Shown here: positions 14,307 through 16,390 of the stretch, in pieces
Layout: the number at the start of each line of letters is the position of its first letter
How positions within the stretch are numbered: position 1 is the first letter of the stretch
Position numbers and translations under genes: made by a program
Notes under the pieces: model-generated
What the model was told of the DNA's origin: nothing
The model's database searches: none
What the model saw: only the letters and a program-made list of their open reading frames with translations
NCBI GenBank assembly: GCA_031732755.1
Contig: JAVMKI010000055.1
Span: 1 to 16,390, forward strand
DNA: 16,390 nucleotides
Direction: 5' to 3'
Origin: Contendibacter sp031732755
Lineage (GTDB): Bacteria; Pseudomonadota; Gammaproteobacteria; Competibacterales; Competibacteraceae

Positions 14307-14627
14307 CGTGGCCCGATGGAGTGGGTAGAGCTAACGGTTCGGGCGTCAAGGAGTAACAGTGGAAAATGAAAATATAGATCAAGTTGCTTCCGTTAAATTC
14401 GCTCTAACCGTGCATTCGGTGCGGTAGCACAGCCAATCGAAAGTTTGGCATTGAAAAATATTTAATATTAAACCTATGGTTGCGCGCACCGTTTCAAGGG
14501 TGGTTTTATGTCTCGGCAATCCCTGTTTCATGCGCTAGTATCCCAATTCCTTTATCGGCGAGGCCGGATCGAGGCCGAACCCGGTCGCTGTATTGTTTGA
14601 ACGTTTTTTTCACGGAGAGTAACGATA
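14307..14627. promoter_or_regulatory. AT-richer divergent intergenic region
   Basis: 321 bp between the GalT-like gene (minus) and the lipoprotein gene (plus), clearly AT-richer than its surroundings, especially 14441-14475. It contains the perfect palindrome TTTAATATTAAA (14461-14472) and a possible plus-strand promoter TTGAAA (14451-14456) / TATGGT (14475-14480), 18 bp apart. A short direct repeat GAGGCCG occurs twice just before 14580. A possible tiny frame at 14359 is listed separately. No other gene is seen. Confidence 0.45.
14359..14427 (+). CDS. Possible 22-residue peptide with a strong ribosome site
   Basis: AAGGAG (14348-14353) lies 5 nt before a GTG that opens a 22-codon frame (VENENIDQVASVKFALTVHS then VR) ending at TAG 14425-14427. 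The ribosome site is better than that of many real genes here, but the product has no recognised domain. It could be a leader, the remnant of a lost gene, or chance. Confidence 0.25.
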   Translation: MENENIDQVASVKFALTVHSVR

Positions 14628-15107
14628 ATGATGAACATTTGTTTTGATCGACTCAGTGGCCTGCGTTCGGGGCTTGTGGCGGCAAGCTTCCTCGGCCTCT
14701 CGGCATGCGGCGCCATGCAAGCGCCCCCGACAGCGCAAAGCATCGCTGGTTTAACGCCGGTCGGCACTGTGGCCATGACCGAGACCGTTGCGGCGGGCAT
14801 GACGGGAGGCACAGGCTCATTGACCTTCCAGGGGCGCAGCTATCCGTTCATTCTGATCGGCAGTGTCGTCGGTCCAGGCGGCGCTTCCAGGCTCGACGCC
14901 GTCGGCGAGGTGTACAAGTTGAACAACCTGTCGGATTTCGAGGGTCTCTATTCCGAAGGAACCGGGCAAGCCGGGCTGGATACGTCGACGCGAACCGAGC
15001 TGTGGCTGCGAAACAATACGGGCGTGATCATGCATCTGACGGGCACCAGTGAAGGGGCCGTACTCTCGCTGGGGCGTAGCGAGGTTGAGATCAAGCTGAC
15101 CCGCTGA
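14628..15107 (+). CDS. Small lipoprotein of unknown function
   Basis: 159 residues; GGAGAG (14614-14619) lies 8 nt before the first of two adjacent ATGs (14628 and 14631). A lipoprotein signal peptide is clear: SGLVAASFLGLSAC with lipobox LSAC at 24-27, so Cys27 would be lipidated. Gly at +2 favours outer-membrane sorting in gammaproteobacteria. The mature part is beta-rich: GTGSLTFQGRSYPFILIGSVVGPGGASRLDAVGEVYKLNNLSDFEGLYSE, then TELWLRNNTGVIMHLTGTSEGAVLSLGRSEVEIKL. This layout recalls DUF1134/EipA-type envelope proteins, but that assignment is from memory and weak. A membrane-anchored solute-binding gene follows after about 146 bp with no terminator between. Confidence 0.85.
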   Translation: MMNICFDRLSGLRSGLVAASFLGLSACGAMQAPPTAQSIAGLTPVGTVAMTETVAAGMTGGTGSLTFQGRSYPFILIGSVVGPGGASRLDAVGEVYKLNNLSDFEGLYSEGTGQAGLDTSTRTELWLRNNTGVIMHLTGTSEGAVLSLGRSEVEIKLTR

Positions 15108-15253
15108 TTCGATCGGATGGCGCTCCGGGCGTGGGTAGGATTCCGCATCTCTTTGAATGGAATGCGGTCAGCGAACCCTGTACCCGCGTCCGACTACCCA
15201 AGGCATCGAGGAATTTGAAGCGGCGTGCGCGCACAGACAGCGATGGATACATC

Positions 15254-16357
15254 ATGACGGCCATGCAACGCGAAACAGAGCGAAACTTCATGGCCCGCCT
15301 GTCAAGATCGTGGCAAAAAGTGCTTGGGCGTTTCAATCGAACACCCTCGACTTACCGCATTGGTTTTATCCTCGCATTGCTTTTGCTGCTCGGGTTGATT
15401 TTCGTCGCTGTCGATCTGACGCCCGATTTGTCCCATGTGCGAGTGACGGTGCTGTCCGGTCCCGAAAACGGCCAAGATTACGCGCTGGTGGAGGATCTGG
15501 CCCGCGAAGCCGAGGCTCATCGAGGCGCCGTGCTCAATATCGCGACCGCCGGCATCGCGGCCAGTCTCGAACGGCTGGCCAAGGAGGGTCGGGGGGACAG
15601 TCTGTTTGCGTTGGCGCCGGATGGGTTGCGCTATCCAAGACCGGAAAAACTGGAGCTGGTCGCCCGCCTGCCCCGCTCGCGAACATTGTTTATGCTGGGA
15701 CCGCATGCCGATGCCATCCGTTACCCCTCCGACCTCGCGGGCTTTCGGATTGGCATCGGCCCTGACGGTAGCGCCACGGCTCTATTGGCCAGGGAACTGC
15801 TCGGTTCAAGGTTGCTCAAGGAACTCGAAGTCACGTCCAGCGAACACTCTTTTGCCGAACAGATCGATCTGCTCAAGCAGGAAAAACTGGATCTGGGCTT
15901 GTTTTTGATGGATGCCGATGCATCGTTGATCGAGCAGGCGGTGCGCGAGGGATTGCGAATCGCCAGCTTTGACAACGCCGAATCCCTGTCCGCCCATATC
16001 CCCGCCCTAAAAGTCCACACACTCTACGCCGGCCACTTCGGACAATTGCAGCGCTTGCCGCGGACCAACAAGAAAGTTTTCCAAACCGATCTGCTGATGC
16101 TGAGCAATGGCGAAGCCTCGCGCTCGGAGACGGTGGCGATGTTGGTGCTGCTGGACGCCATATTCAAGAACTTTGTCGAAATCAATCGGAGCACCCCCAA
16201 CGATACTGGATTGCGGGAAGCCCGGGATCTCAAGGCGTTTCTTAAAAACGGCGGCCCCAGCTTGCTGGACGAATACGCGCCCCGGCTTGTGAATCTGATG
16301 CCGCCCGTCAATATCCTGCACTATGTGGTGTTGATCAGCCCTGTAAAGGTGTTATAA
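15254..16357 (+). CDS. Membrane-anchored TAXI-family (TRAP-type) solute-binding protein, C-terminus apparently truncated
   Basis: 367 residues from the ATG at 15254 (weak GGA 6 nt upstream; ATGs at 15263 and 15290 are alternatives). It has an Arg/Lys-rich cytoplasmic start, one membrane helix at 36-53 (IGFILALLLLLGLIFVAV), then a periplasmic binding-protein fold: VRVTVLSGPENGQDYALVEDLAREAE, VLNIATAGIAASLERLAK, PSDLAGFRIGIGPDGSATALLARELL, EQIDLLKQEKLDLGLFLMDADASL and VFQTDLLMLSNGEASRSETVAMLVLLDAIFKNF. This pattern fits TAXI-type receptors. Related proteins, as I recall, continue after the LVNLMPP.N..HYV segment with a second membrane helix and a basic tail. Here the frame ends five residues after HYVVLIS, exactly where the DNA turns AT-rich. 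The role would be sensing or binding a small organic solute. Confidence 0.8.
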   Translation: MTAMQRETERNFMARLSRSWQKVLGRFNRTPSTYRIGFILALLLLLGLIFVAVDLTPDLSHVRVTVLSGPENGQDYALVEDLAREAEAHRGAVLNIATAGIAASLERLAKEGRGDSLFALAPDGLRYPRPEKLELVARLPRSRTLFMLGPHADAIRYPSDLAGFRIGIGPDGSATALLARELLGSRLLKELEVTSSEHSFAEQIDLLKQEKLDLGLFLMDADASLIEQAVREGLRIASFDNAESLSAHIPALKVHTLYAGHFGQLQRLPRTNKKVFQTDLLMLSNGEASRSETVAMLVLLDAIFKNFVEINRSTPNDTGLREARDLKAFLKNGGPSLLDEYAPRLVNLMPPVNILHYVVLISPVKVL

Positions 16358-16390
16358 CTTATTGTAAAATAATATATTTTAAATTTCAAA
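16358..16390. other. AT-rich edge sequence
   Basis: The last 33 bases are almost all A and T, unlike the GC-rich window. They could be the end of an inserted element or a natural AT-rich intergenic region; too little is present to decide. Confidence 0.4.

Overview
The window is GC-rich, densely packed bacterial DNA with genes on both strands. HdeA-like, Maa, FetAB-like, MurI and PaaI-like proteins, together with the PqaA-type protein carrying cysteine-containing C-terminal repeats, suggest a proteobacterium, most likely a gammaproteobacterium. The Competibacter-like environmental lineage is a guess. I see no tRNA, rRNA, CRISPR array or complete insertion sequence.

Left part (1-5630). The 3' end of an AMP-forming acyl-CoA ligase converges on a large exported PhoPQ-activated-pathogenicity-related (PqaA-type) hydrolase with two tandem C-terminal repeats. 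Next is a small HdeA/HdeB-like periplasmic protein on the plus strand, then about 300 bp without a convincing gene whose right half can fold like a structured RNA. A minus-strand run follows: maltose acetyltransferase-like maa, a GNAT acetyltransferase, and an OmpA-like protein without a signal peptide that ends in three copies of a 32-residue repeat.

Middle (5925-9924). A NodI/NodJ-type ABC-2 exporter (overlapping ATPase and permease genes) converges on a PaaI-type hotdog thioesterase. After a 428-bp gene-free gap comes a second overlapping ABC pair of the FetA/FetB (YbbL/YbbM) type.

Right part (10166-16390). Glutamate racemase murI, a double zinc-ribbon membrane protein with a SHOCT-like tail, and a 58-residue OXLD1-like cysteine protein form a probable transcription unit closed by a perfect 17-bp terminator hairpin. 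A convergent GalT/HIT-superfamily protein (DUF4921-like) follows. An AT-richer intergenic region then precedes a small lipoprotein and a membrane-anchored TAXI-like solute-binding protein whose C-terminus looks cut off where the DNA abruptly becomes AT-rich.

Most genes are housekeeping or envelope functions. The items most worth a second look are the structured-RNA candidate at 3477-3598 (possibly related to HEARO/omega RNA), the repeat-bearing OmpA-like protein, and the apparent truncation at the right edge.
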